In this document: in pieces, positions 34,604-43,510 of the stretch
How positions within the stretch are numbered: position 1 is the stretch's first letter
Layout of the letters: every line of letters begins with the position of its first letter
NCBI GenBank assembly: GCA_965208975.1
Contig: CBDBQH010000003.1
Span: 930,001-994,000 of the forward strand
Reading direction: 5' to 3'
Source: G963663315 sp965208975
GTDB taxonomy: Bacteria > Pseudomonadota > Gammaproteobacteria > Arenicellales > Poriferihabitantaceae
DNA: 64,000 bases
Notes under the pieces: model-generated
The model's input: the letters and a program-made list of their open reading frames with translations, nothing else
Told to the model about the DNA's origin: nothing
Databases searched by the model: none
Made by a program: the position numbers and the translations under genes

Positions 34604-35204
34604 CCTGGAAAAATCGAACGCACTGGAATCCAGATGGAAACTGATGGTGGTGGCCGCGGTTTTTCTGGGGCCGTTGCTGGGCGCTTTCGTCTGGTACTAC
34701 GGGTTTGACGCCAGTCAGGCGCCAGCGGGCCAGTCGAATCACGCGCCCCTGATCCAGCCGGCTGTGCCGCTGGAAGCATTCGAGAACGAGCGCTACGGAC
34801 AACATACAGCTAACCTGGAGTCGCTGGGAAAATTCTGGACGATGGTACATCTGGTTAGACAACCATGCGGCGATACCTGCCGGAAATCAATCTACAATAC
34901 CCGCCAGACACGCATCGCGGTCGGCAAGGACGGCAATCGGATTCAACGATACCTGATCCTGCAGGACCCAGATTTGCTGGGCCGGTTGCAGAGCGAACAC
35001 GTCGACGCCAGCCTCCTGATTGAATCAGACCAGGGCCTGGAAAATCAGATTCGCTCCATCTTCAGCAAGAACGGCATCGGCGAAGACGACGCGATCCTGA
35101 TTGATCCGCTGGGTAATGCCATGATGGTTATTCCAGCAGACCTGGAGCCGCGCCTGCTCCTGAAAGACCTGAAAAAACTGCTTAAAATCTCCCGCATCGG
35201 CTGA
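34593..35204 (+). CDS. Membrane-anchored protein of the oxidase cluster, unnamed family
   Basis: 203 residues with one N-terminal helix (LMVVAAVFLGPLLGAFVWYY) and a periplasmic thioredoxin-like remainder carrying QPCGDTCRKSIYN, a Cys-x3-Cys pair as in SCO-type copper chaperones. Proteins like this follow SURF1 in many gammaproteobacterial cox clusters. A role in copper or thiol handling for CuA is an inference. It overlaps surf1 by 11 bases. Confidence 0.75.
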   Translation: MKTDLEKSNALESRWKLMVVAAVFLGPLLGAFVWYYGFDASQAPAGQSNHAPLIQPAVPLEAFENERYGQHTANLESLGKFWTMVHLVRQPCGDTCRKSIYNTRQTRIAVGKDGNRIQRYLILQDPDLLGRLQSEHVDASLLIESDQGLENQIRSIFSKNGIGEDDAILIDPLGNAMMVIPADLEPRLLLKDLKKLLKISRIG

Positions 35205-35209
35205 CCGAA

Positions 35210-36613
35210 ATGAGTAAAGGCAAAAAGTTATGGGGCGGGCGGTTCGATGCGCCCACCCATTCACTGATGGAACAGTATTCGCAATCCATCCGTTTTGACT
35301 ACCGCCTGTACGAACAGGATATCGCCGGCTCCATCGCTCATGCGCGAATGCTGGCCAAACAGGACATCATCACCCGCGCTGATTTTGATCAGATCAGGAA
35401 TGGCCTCGAAGAGATTCGCCTCGAAATAGAGAATGGACAATTCAACTGGCGGGAAAGCCTCGAAGACGTCCATCTGAATATCGAATCGGCGCTGACTGCA
35501 CGAATCGGCGAAGCCGGTAAAAAACTCCATACCGGACGCAGCAGAAATGATCAGATTGCGACAGACATGCGGCTGTATCTGCGGCAAAAGCTGGATCAGA
35601 TCGGCGATCAGCTGACCCGGCTCCAGTACACGCTGGTTGAGCTGGCCGACACACAAGCCGCAACCATCATGCCGGGCTATACCCACATGCAACCCGCCCA
35701 GCCGGTTACTTTCGGACATCACGTTCTGGCCTGGAACGAAATGTTCCAGCGGGACTTTGAGCGCTTGCGCGAATGCAGACGCCGGATCAATGTCTGTCCA
35801 CTCGGCAGCGCGGCGCTGGCCGGAACCGGATTCCCGATTGACCGTACAATGACCGCCCGGGAACTGGGGTTTGATGAGGTGTCGGGGAACTCACTGGATG
35901 CGGTTTCAGACCGGGATTTCATCGTTGAATTTCTGGGTCATGGCGCCCTTTTGATGGTGCATCTGTCCCGTATATCCGAAGAACTGGCGCTATGGTCTTC
36001 AGAGTCCTTCCGCTTTGTCGATCTGGGCGATGCGTTCTGTACCGGCTCCAGCATCATGCCGCAGAAAAAAAACCCCGATGTCGCGGAGCTGACCCGTGGC
36101 AAAAGCGGTCGGGCAATCGGTAATCTGGTGACCTTGCTGACCCTGATGAAAGGACAGCCGCTGGCATACAACCGGGATAATCAGGAGGACAAGGAACCCT
36201 TGTTCGATACGGTCGATACCCTGCTTTTATGCCTTCAGGTTTTCACCGCAATGATTCCACAAATCACCATTCATCGTGACGCCATGCTGCTTGCGGCGTC
36301 TGGTGGACATACCACGGCTACCGACCTTGCCGATTATCTGGTCGGCAGGAGCCTGCCGTTTCGGGACGCGCATGAGATTGTAGGCCAGATCGTCAACCAT
36401 GCCATCGCTTCCGGGCAACAGCTATCCGCCATAAAGATCGACGAACTGAAGTCATTCTGTGATCTCATCGAAGAAGATGTATACCGGATACTAACCGTGG
36501 AGGGGTCGGTCAATGCGCGGGATCATTTCGGCGGCACCGCTCCGGCCAGGGTCCGTGAACAGGTTGTAAAAGCGCGGGAATTACTCAATGCAAGAGGGCC
36601 CGATCCGGGATAG
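35210..36613 (+). CDS. argH: Argininosuccinate lyase
   Basis: Last step of arginine synthesis, splitting argininosuccinate into arginine and fumarate. GSSIMPQKKNPD is the fumarase/aspartase superfamily signature with the catalytic Ser loop, and HTGRSRNDQIATD and MPGYTHMQPAQPVTFGHH are substrate-site motifs. 467 residues, full length. It starts five bases after the previous gene and leads into lptM. Confidence 0.97.
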   Translation: MSKGKKLWGGRFDAPTHSLMEQYSQSIRFDYRLYEQDIAGSIAHARMLAKQDIITRADFDQIRNGLEEIRLEIENGQFNWRESLEDVHLNIESALTARIGEAGKKLHTGRSRNDQIATDMRLYLRQKLDQIGDQLTRLQYTLVELADTQAATIMPGYTHMQPAQPVTFGHHVLAWNEMFQRDFERLRECRRRINVCPLGSAALAGTGFPIDRTMTARELGFDEVSGNSLDAVSDRDFIVEFLGHGALLMVHLSRISEELALWSSESFRFVDLGDAFCTGSSIMPQKKNPDVAELTRGKSGRAIGNLVTLLTLMKGQPLAYNRDNQEDKEPLFDTVDTLLLCLQVFTAMIPQITIHRDAMLLAASGGHTTATDLADYLVGRSLPFRDAHEIVGQIVNHAIASGQQLSAIKIDELKSFCDLIEEDVYRILTVEGSVNARDHFGGTAPARVREQVVKARELLNARGPDPG

Positions 36614-36622
36614 AATCCAGCA

Positions 36623-36817
36623 ATGAAAAAAATACTCCTTGTGAGCCTGCTCAGTGGTTTGTGGCTGACCGCCTGTGGCCAGAAAGGGCCGCTGTACCTG
36701 CCCCCTGACCAGAGCGGACAGGAACAGATAGACCCGTCGGTTGACCAATCTTATGGAGTGTCATCCATTCAAGGGATGGACGCGAGGGTTGCCGGGACTG
36801 GCGAACTTATATATTAA
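36623..36817 (+). CDS. lptM: LptM-like small lipoprotein (YifL), 3' end altered
   Basis: Small outer-membrane lipoprotein that helps LptD mature in homologues. LLSGLWLTACGQKGPLYLPP is the diagnostic lipobox plus GQKGPLYLP. Residues up to ARVAGT are duplicated at 38237-38280, where the frame ends VAGLS-stop. Here it ends GELIY-stop. I infer that the R-M cassette inserted in this gene's 3' end and gave it a new tail. The argH-lptM-lysA order is standard apart from the cassette. Confidence 0.85.
   Translation: MKKILLVSLLSGLWLTACGQKGPLYLPPDQSGQEQIDPSVDQSYGVSSIQGMDARVAGTGELIY
36757..36800. repeat. 44-bp direct repeat, left copy (3' end of lptM)
   Basis: Matches 38237-38280 at 43 of 44 positions (A versus G in AAGGG(A/G)TGGA). 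The pair brackets 1436 bases holding the methyltransferase and HNH nuclease genes. Confidence 0.93.
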
Positions 36818-36823
36818 ATAGTT

Positions 36824-37582
36824 ATGGAACAGTTAGTGCACGAGAGGAAATCTGATTCCCGTAAATTACCGGGAGAAAACCAGAATACAGTCAAAATTTT
36901 TCCTGTAGCCGATGTCATGGATACAATTACAGCATCAAAGCGAGTAAGCGCTGTCATTCTTGATCCTTGGTATAACAAGGGAGTTGGTGGCAATAGGCCA
37001 GACTATGATGATTGGCTAACGGGGATCATTCATGCGTCATGCCTGATTTCAGATCATGTGTTTGTGTGGGGATTCCCTGAGATAATCGCACCTCAAACCA
37101 CACATATTCCCGTTGGATTCAAACTTAGAGCGTGGCTTACATGGTACTATAAAAACTGTCCTTCAATGATTAGAGGGTGGCGTTCTGCACAAAACACTTG
37201 TTTGCATATCTCATCTGAAAGCGCCAGGGTACACCCGGAGCACTTCATGAATGATGAACAACGAGAGCGGTTGCGAACAGGAAAAATGCGCTTTATTCCA
37301 GGACCGCCAACGGTAATAGAATCCCCCCTCAATATTGGATTTGTCGGTCGGTCGGAACAGACAGGACACCCTGCACAAAAACCTTTGGCGGTGATAGAAC
37401 CATTAATTCTCATGTCCACCAAAGAGAACGATACTGTGCTGGATCCAATGTGCGGCTCTGGTACTACAGGGGAAGCGTGTTTGAGACTTAATCGTAATTC
37501 AATCCTCTGCGATAACTCTGAAGATTATATTGAAATCACGAAAACAAGAATAGAAAATTACAAGGCAAAACATGGAAGATAG
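36824..37582 (+). CDS. Beta-class DNA methyltransferase (N4/N6 amino)
   Basis: R-M methyltransferase of 252 residues. The catalytic motif ILDPWYNKG comes before the AdoMet-binding motif DPMCGSGTTGEAC, the beta-class order. DPWY in place of DPPY occurs in both N6-adenine and N4-cytosine enzymes, so the modified base is open. HPAQKPLAVIEPLI is the expected X/I link. It overlaps the nuclease gene by 11 bases. AT-rich composition differs from argH and lysA, suggesting transfer. Confidence 0.87.
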   Translation: MEQLVHERKSDSRKLPGENQNTVKIFPVADVMDTITASKRVSAVILDPWYNKGVGGNRPDYDDWLTGIIHASCLISDHVFVWGFPEIIAPQTTHIPVGFKLRAWLTWYYKNCPSMIRGWRSAQNTCLHISSESARVHPEHFMNDEQRERLRTGKMRFIPGPPTVIESPLNIGFVGRSEQTGHPAQKPLAVIEPLILMSTKENDTVLDPMCGSGTTGEACLRLNRNSILCDNSEDYIEITKTRIENYKAKHGR

Positions 37583-38219
37583 AAACGCGAAGATTTATGG
37601 CCCATACTTGCAGAAGTCAATCAGAGCGAGAATTGAATCGTTTTTTCTGGATAATTTAGGTAAGGTAGTGACCAGAGATCAATTACTTAAGGTGTCGACG
37701 GACCCTAAAACCGGCCGCGTCCCCGAAAACTGGCATCAAAGATTATCAGAATTGAGGACGGATAAGGGCTATACCATCTTGTCATGGAGGAACCGTGGGC
37801 ATTTGAAGGTTAGTGAATACATGATGCCCGATGCCGAAAGAAGGCCCTCTGCATCAAGTCGTACCCGACCGACTTCAAAAATATGGAGAAAGGTTCTTGA
37901 TAATCACGATAACAAGTGCTCATGGGTGGAGAATGGAGTTGTTTGTTCATTAGGCAATGGCGACATTGATCCAGTTGGTGGTGGAACTGTCAAACTGACA
38001 CCAGACCACAAAACTCCGCATGCAATATATTCTGATGCTGACCCCAAAGACGCGACAAAATGGCAACCGCTTTGTGGGCGCCATCAGGTTATGAAGAAGA
38101 ATTATTGGGATGATGAAACAGGGTGGCTTAATGTGATTGCTATTGTTCAATCCGCATCAGAGGACCAAAAGATGGAAGTATTTGATTTTCTGAAAAGATA
38201 TTTTGGGGAATATGAATGA
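37572..38219 (+). CDS. HNH-type restriction endonuclease (probable)
   Basis: 215 residues. The C-terminal half has KCSWVENGVVC, then LTPDHKTPHAIY and WQPLCGRHQVMKKNYWDD: a His-Asn-His/beta-beta-alpha-metal fold with zinc-binding Cys residues, as in HNH restriction enzymes. The N-terminal half (KVVTRDQLLKVSTDPKTGRV, LSELRTDKGYTILSWR) looks like a winged-helix DNA-reading domain. The close pairing with a methyltransferase makes it the R gene. Recognition site unknown. Confidence 0.8.
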   Translation: MEDRNAKIYGPYLQKSIRARIESFFLDNLGKVVTRDQLLKVSTDPKTGRVPENWHQRLSELRTDKGYTILSWRNRGHLKVSEYMMPDAERRPSASSRTRPTSKIWRKVLDNHDNKCSWVENGVVCSLGNGDIDPVGGGTVKLTPDHKTPHAIYSDADPKDATKWQPLCGRHQVMKKNYWDDETGWLNVIAIVQSASEDQKMEVFDFLKRYFGEYE

Positions 38220-38236
38220 ACCAGACAGACAGATGA

Positions 38237-38280
38237 AGTGTCATCCATTCAAGGGGTGGACGCGAGGGTTGCCGGGACTG
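38237..38280. repeat. 44-bp direct repeat, right copy
   Basis: Second copy of the lptM 3' end. Reading on in the lptM frame gives VAGLS and TGA, probably the ancestral lptM terminus, six bases before lysA-proximal ATGs. Confidence 0.93.
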
Positions 38281-38305
38281 TGGCCGGTCTGTCCTGAGTC
38301 ATGAC

Positions 38306-39559
38306 ATGGATTACTTTGACTATCGCAATGGCACATTGTGCGCCGAGAACGTGGATGTGGCGAGGATTGCCGGGGAAGTCGGAACTCCGTGCTATATCTA
38401 TTCCCGCGCAACCCTGGAAAGACACTGGCATGCCTTCAATGACGCATTCGGCGACTATCCTCACCAGATTTGCTATGCGGTAAAAGCGAACGACACCCTG
38501 GCCGTTCTCAACCTGCTGGCCCGCCTGGGCTCAGGCTTTGATATCGTATCGGGCGGCGAGCTGATGAAAGTGATTCAGGCCGGAGGGGATCCGTCCCGCG
38601 TGATTTTCTCCGGTGTCTGCAAACAGGATTGGGAAATCCGTCTGGCGCTCGAATCCGGAGTCAACCGCTTCAACATTGAATCCCGCGGCGAAGTCGATCA
38701 CATCCGCCATATTGCCAGCGAGCTCGGCGTGGTTGCGAAAATCTCGGTACGAATCAATCCCGATGTCGATGCGAAAACCCACCCCTACATATCGACCGGG
38801 CTTCGCAACAACAAGTTCGGACTGTCACCTGACCAGGCCCTGCCCATCTATCTGGCCGCCGCAAAAGACCCGAATCTCGCCATTCATGGCGTAGCCTGTC
38901 ATATTGGTTCCCAGCTCACCGAACTGTCACCCTACCACGACGCCCTGGGACGGGTATTGCACTTCGTCGACCAGCTGTACGATCATGGCATCGCGCTGGC
39001 GCAGATTGATTTCGGCGGTGGTCTCGGAGTGCGCTATCTCGACGAACAACCGCCCAGCCCGGAGCAGTACGGAAAAATGATATTCGATCAGTTACGCCGC
39101 CGTCCGGACCGCATCCAGATCGCCATCGAACCGGGGCGGGCGATTATGGCCAACGCCGGCCTATTGCTGACCCGCGTGCATTACCTGAAGAAGGGAGAGA
39201 TCTCGAATTTTTGTGTGGTGGATGCGGGTATGAATGACCTGATCCGTCCGTCCCTGTACCAGGCCCGACACGAGATCATTGAAGTCAGGAAGAATCCCGC
39301 ACTGCAACCCGCAGTATATGATGTAGTCGGCCCGGTCTGTGAAAGCAGTGATTTTCTCGGCAAGGAGCGCACCCTGCGGGTCCGGGAAAATGACTTGCTG
39401 GCGGTCAGGACTTGCGGCGCTTACTGTTCTGTGATGAGCTCGAATTACAATGCGCGCCCGCGCCCGGCACAGGTCATGGTTGATGATGATCAATACTATA
39501 TCATCAAACCAGGAGAAGAATTGGCGTCGCTATACGCCGGGGAACGGATGCTGCCTTGA
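38306..39559 (+). CDS. lysA: Diaminopimelate decarboxylase
   Basis: PLP enzyme making lysine from meso-diaminopimelate. ICYAVKANDTLAVL holds the PLP Lys, VACHIGSQLTEL and DFGGGLGVRY are barrel motifs, IEPGRAIMANAG binds phosphate, and RTCGAYCSVMSSNYNARPRP is the C-terminal active-site segment. 417 residues. ATG 38306 (MDYFDY) is in frame; ATG 38301 is not. dapF, the usual next gene, is absent here. Confidence 0.97.
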   Translation: MDYFDYRNGTLCAENVDVARIAGEVGTPCYIYSRATLERHWHAFNDAFGDYPHQICYAVKANDTLAVLNLLARLGSGFDIVSGGELMKVIQAGGDPSRVIFSGVCKQDWEIRLALESGVNRFNIESRGEVDHIRHIASELGVVAKISVRINPDVDAKTHPYISTGLRNNKFGLSPDQALPIYLAAAKDPNLAIHGVACHIGSQLTELSPYHDALGRVLHFVDQLYDHGIALAQIDFGGGLGVRYLDEQPPSPEQYGKMIFDQLRRRPDRIQIAIEPGRAIMANAGLLLTRVHYLKKGEISNFCVVDAGMNDLIRPSLYQARHEIIEVRKNPALQPAVYDVVGPVCESSDFLGKERTLRVRENDLLAVRTCGAYCSVMSSNYNARPRPAQVMVDDDQYYIIKPGEELASLYAGERMLP

Positions 39560-39643
39560 TTCGATCATGCGCCTTGCACAGGGGCAACTCTGAAGTGGTC
39601 GCCCGCTACGGGAAACGACTGCTGCCCGAATCATCAAGCCGGT

Positions 39644-40540
39644 TCAGCGATTGACGACACCGCTCGGCACATGCCCGGTGGGCACATATTTTCTGGTTGA
39701 TTCACAATTATCGGCCTGATCATCAAAGAAAATATCGGCGTCAAAGGTCCTTAGAAATTCCGCCTTGTCCATGCCGCCCAGAAAATAGCTTTCATCAATC
39801 CGGACTTCCCAGGCGCGCAGGGTTTTGATGACACGTTCATGGCAGGGAGCCGCCCGGGCAGTGATCAGGGCGGTCCGTATCGGCGATTCATCATGATTGC
39901 GTTGAATCTGGTGCAAGGCAGCAAGAAATTTCCTGAAAGGTCCGCCGGGCAGTGGATGATTGGCGGCCTGCTTCTCATTTTTCGTGAATTCATACAACCC
40001 TTTTTCCTGGAAAATCTGTTCTGCCTCATCCGAGAAAATAACGGCATCGCCATCAAAAGCAATCTTCAGTTGACCGACATCCGACTGATCGGTTCGGGAG
40101 GGTAATATGGTGGCTGCCGCATGGCCCGTTTCCAGCGCCTTGCGGACATCCGACTGATCGGCCGACAGGAACAGGTCGGCGCCGAACGCCTCAACATACG
40201 GATAAGCCGTACTGCCGCCGGTAAACGCGGCACGGGTTATATCGAGCCCGTAATGCTGGATCGAGTTGAATACGCGCAACCCCGTATCGGCGCTGTTTCG
40301 CGATATCAGGACAATTTCCACATGCGGAGCATTCTTGTCGGCGTTTTTATTGAGGGCGAGAAATTTCCTGACCATCGGGAAGGCGATACCCGGCTCCAGT
40401 TTCTCCGTTTCACGATGGATCTGGTATTTGCAATAGGCGTCAATACCTTCCTTCTCGAAGACATCGTGGCTCTCGGACATATCAAACAGAGTCCTTGACG
40501 AAATCGCGATCACCAGGGTTTTGTCGAATTTCGGTTTCAT
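39644..40540 (-). CDS. Cytosolic 5'-nucleotidase (PF06189-type)
   Basis: 298-residue HAD-like 5'-nucleotidase, hydrolysing nucleoside monophosphates. TLVIAISSRTLFDMSESHDVF, FPMVRKFLALN, EIVLISRNSADTGLRVFNSI and the ending FLRTFDADIFFDDQ are typical of this family. ATG 40540 begins MKPKFDKTL; the frame extends to 40750 without homology. A short internal DNA duplication (ACATCCGACTGATCGG at about 40077 and 40146) encodes DQSDV twice. Confidence 0.87.
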   Translation of the reverse strand: MKPKFDKTLVIAISSRTLFDMSESHDVFEKEGIDAYCKYQIHRETEKLEPGIAFPMVRKFLALNKNADKNAPHVEIVLISRNSADTGLRVFNSIQHYGLDITRAAFTGGSTAYPYVEAFGADLFLSADQSDVRKALETGHAAATILPSRTDQSDVGQLKIAFDGDAVIFSDEAEQIFQEKGLYEFTKNEKQAANHPLPGGPFRKFLAALHQIQRNHDESPIRTALITARAAPCHERVIKTLRAWEVRIDESYFLGGMDKAEFLRTFDADIFFDDQADNCESTRKYVPTGHVPSGVVNR

Positions 40541-40939
40541 GCTGATTGACAGACTAACACCCCCACCCCGAAGATTGCAAACGCTGAACAAGAACAGAAC
40601 AAGAACGGTGTTTACACGAAAAATTGACTTCACGCAGTGGATTGTTGCTGGTGACGGAGAGGATAGATGCGGCGGGCTACCAGTCGCGGATACTGGATTA
40701 TGCTTCGGAGCGGGGTATGGCTTATGCGGTACGCGCCCGGCCTGCCTCATCCCCGATTCACCCGGTCACTTCGGATGAATCAGAAGACCCGCACCAGAAC
40801 ACTCAATAGAACGCATCAAACCTCAATACTGAATCTCTATCGCGGAATTTGGGGCGCAACTTAAAGGGGCGCAACTTAAAAAGTGACACACGGCCAAAAA
40901 TCTGGTATATAGCGAATAAGCTGAATCGGAGAATATGAA
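40541..40939. other. Intergenic region with a 15-bp tandem duplication
   Basis: GGGGCGCAACTTAAA occurs twice in tandem (40851-40880). A short open stretch at 40624-40809 has protein-like segments (AAGYQSRILDYASERGMAYA) and might be a decayed gene, but I cannot name it. A ribosome site (GGAG, 40928-40931) for the next gene lies at the right edge. Confidence 0.5.
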
Positions 40940-41679
40940 ATGAAATCTGTACCCCCCCCCCCCCCGATATAAAGGGCAGAAATAAAACTGACTTACAGAA
41001 ACGACAACGAATCATCCAAAGTCTGGCCGTTGGCGGCTTAGCGGTTACGGCATGGCAAAAGCCGATCATTAACAGTGTGCTGTTGCCGGCCCATGCACAG
41101 CAATCAGCAGACCCGGCAAACCCGTCCGGGCAAGCCGGACAATCCGGGCAGACAGGACAGACCAATCAGGGGCAGACCAATCAGGGGCAGACCAACCAGG
41201 AACAAACCGCCGTACCGCAACAGAACCAGCAGCAACAGCAGGGAAAAACGGCCGCACCCAATCATGACCGATTGGAACTATTGCCAAGACGACCAAACGC
41301 CAGCGTGAAGATAATCCAAATAAGAAACGCCGAGCAGTGCAAAACGATCCAGATAGCAAGAATTGAATTAGCTAATCGGTATCACGGTCCGGGAATACCG
41401 GATGATGAAGACTACTGGATCAAAGTAACAGGGATACAAACGCCGGTAGTAACAGGCACCAGAAACACACGAAGGGCGCCGTTGAATTTAGTGTTGCTAA
41501 TTGCTGAACCTTTTACAGCCATAAATTCAAGCATAGACGCGCTACCTGCCAGAGATTCGGGAATGTTCACGGCTTTTTTTCGTAACTTGAGCTCCGAAAA
41601 CCAACCTTTAACACAAGCCTATATAAACCGTCTCTGGTATCAGTCTCAAATTCTCCTGAGATGTCTCGGGACGCGCTGA
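40940..41679 (+). CDS. Exported Gln/Asn-rich protein, out of frame across a poly-C tract
   Basis: ATG 40940, with GGAG eight bases upstream, reads MKSVPPPPPI and stops at TAA 40970 with 14 Cs. With 12 or 15 Cs it would continue as DIKGRNKTDLQKRQRIIQSL, then AVGGLAVTAWQKPIINSVLLPAHAQ. That resembles the N-termini of a set of small gammaproteobacterial exported proteins ending KPxxxSVxLPAHAQ. Next comes a low-complexity QTNQGQTNQG stretch and a roughly 145-residue unrecognised domain. The first start in the distal frame (41077) would lose the whole leader. Inferred phase-variable, OFF as sequenced. Confidence 0.7.
40952..40965. repeat. Poly-C tract, 14 Cs
   Basis: An uninterrupted cytosine run starting after the fourth codon of the exported-protein gene, exactly where the frame is broken. 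Confidence 0.9.
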
Positions 41680-41737
41680 TAGCGGGTTGGTACAGGAATC
41701 AGCGTTCAGTATACAGGCATTGCGGTTGCCTGACATC

Positions 41738-42262
41738 GTAGGGGCGACCCACTGTGGTCGCCCGCGTTGATTTCCGTATACGGTCAATGACGGCTGCGGG
41801 CGGGTACAAGACCCGCCCCTACGATGATGGGTGGCGCGGGAATGATGTTTCGGGTACTGGATGTCGTGAATTGCAGATTCCATATAGCGTAGGGGCGCCC
41901 CTTGTGGGTGCCCGCGTTGATTTCCGTATACGGTCAATGACGGCTGCGGGTGGGCACAAGACCCGCCCCTACGATGATGGGTGGCGCGGGAATGATGTTT
42001 CGGTACTGGATGTCGTGAATTGCAGATTCCATATATCGTAGGGGCGCCCCTTGTGGGTGCCCGCGTTGATTTCCGTATACGGTCAATGACGGCTGCGGGC
42101 GGGCACAAGACCCGCCCCTACGATGATGGATGGCGCGGGAATGATGTTTCGGGCTATGGATGTCGTGAATTGCAGATTCCATATATCGTAGGGGCGCCCC
42201 TTGTGGGTGCCCGCGTTATTTCCGTATACAGCTGATGGCGGTTGCGGGCGGGCATCACCCGA
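41738..42262. repeat. Tandem array of a 150-bp GC-rich unit, about 3.5 copies
   Basis: Units start at 41738, 41889, 42038 and 42188 (151, 149 and 150 apart), the last truncated. Each opens GTAGGGGCG(A/C)CCC, has CCCGCGTTGATTTCC, then GCGGGCGGG(T/C)ACAAGAC and CCGCCCCTACGATG, so the two GC-rich halves can pair as inverted repeats. The remaining 70 bases include ATGATGTTTCGG. Pieces occur at 26607 and inside surf1. The small frames in all phases look like repeat by-products. Confidence 0.9.
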
Positions 42263-42285
42263 CAACAGACGATATTTCCGGCGCC

Positions 42286-43503
42286 TCAACCACCACTTTG
42301 CAGCCCTGCGATGGGGTCCAGTCGAGCGGCCTGCCAGGCCGGTTGAAACCCGAAAAACAAGCCGGCCAGCGCGGCAATCCCGAAGCCGCTGACTACGGAC
42401 AGCGATGAGATGGAAAAATCCCATCCTGTAAATTGACAAATCACATAGGTAGCGACCAGACCCAGCGCCACACCCAGCGCCCCCCCGGTCATCGTCAGAA
42501 TCACGGATTCAATCAGGAATTGACTCTGGATATCCCCGCGCCGGGCGCCCAACGCCCGGCGAATGGCGATCTCGCGCCGTCTTTCAGTAACGGAAACCAG
42601 CATGATGTTCATAATGCCAATCCCACCGACAACCAGAGAGATGCTGCCAATAGCCGCCAACAACAACGTGAAAAGCTGCTGTTGTGACTCCATCTGCATG
42701 ATCAGCTGTCTGGCGCTGACAACGTCCACCCCCAAATCCGGATTCCTGCCGCGAAAATAATCACGAACCTCATCGGCGACCCGCTCATGACGAACATCGT
42801 CACGGCTCCTGGCGATAATGACATCAATTTCGGGGGGTGATATGAGTCGGCTCGCGGTACTGACAGGAATGAACACCGATGCGTTTGCCGCAATATTGAC
42901 GGGTAGCGCGTAGTTCTCCGGCGTATACGCCAGGGCGCCAATCACGGTACACAAGTCGTCTTCCAGTTCAATCAGTGACCCTTCAATTTCAGTCGCGCCG
43001 GTCTCGCGCATCGCCATCGCGATGGTCTCGCCGACCACACAAAACTGTCGCCCGATATCCAGATCAGAAATAAATCGCCCTGACTGCATGGACAGCCTGT
43101 TGACTCTGGCAAACGATTCAGTGACACCCTGAATATCTCCACGCCCGATGTCCTTGCCAGCATAACGAAACTGCCCATGACCGGAAATACGGGCAGCCGC
43201 ATCCGTAATTGACGGGACTGAATGCGCCATTTCCCTGGCATCCGCCAAACCGATTTCTACTTCCTTTCCTTGCGCGGGCGCTTCATCAGATGACTTGCGA
43301 ATGATCAGAACATTAGCGCCAATGGCTGAGAACTGTTTGCGAGCTTGCAGTTTCACGATCTCGCCGAGCGAGATCATCGCGATAACGGACGAAATTCCAA
43401 TCATAATTCCGAGCAGGCCCAGCACAGTACGCAAGCGCGCCGCGCGCAGGCTTGTGAGCGCTTCGCGTGAATTGGCGCGTACTACAGAAATGAGTCGAGG
43501 CAT
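42286..43503 (-). CDS. MacB-like ABC transporter permease
   Basis: 405 residues: an N-terminal helix (TVLGLLGIMIGISSVIAMIS), a large periplasmic MacB_PCD domain, and three C-terminal FtsX helices starting LLLAAIGSISLVVGGIGIMNIML followed by the coupling motif ERRREIAIRRALGAR. It works with the next two gene products as a tripartite exporter. Gene order on the minus strand is outer-membrane factor, adaptor, ATPase, permease. The cargo is unknown. Confidence 0.9.
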   Translation of the reverse strand: MPRLISVVRANSREALTSLRAARLRTVLGLLGIMIGISSVIAMISLGEIVKLQARKQFSAIGANVLIIRKSSDEAPAQGKEVEIGLADAREMAHSVPSITDAAARISGHGQFRYAGKDIGRGDIQGVTESFARVNRLSMQSGRFISDLDIGRQFCVVGETIAMAMRETGATEIEGSLIELEDDLCTVIGALAYTPENYALPVNIAANASVFIPVSTASRLISPPEIDVIIARSRDDVRHERVADEVRDYFRGRNPDLGVDVVSARQLIMQMESQQQLFTLLLAAIGSISLVVGGIGIMNIMLVSVTERRREIAIRRALGARRGDIQSQFLIESVILTMTGGALGVALGLVATYVICQFTGWDFSISSLSVVSGFGIAALAGLFFGFQPAWQAARLDPIAGLQSGG

Positions 43504-43510
43504 CGGTATT

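Noticed and set aside
40624..40809. Small protein gene or transposase remnant
   Set aside because: Protein-like composition but no recognisable family, a TTG start and no ribosome site; not supported enough to call.
41738..42262. Possible CRISPR array
   Set aside because: Units are about 150 bp and repeat throughout, with no short repeat/variable spacer pattern and no cas genes.
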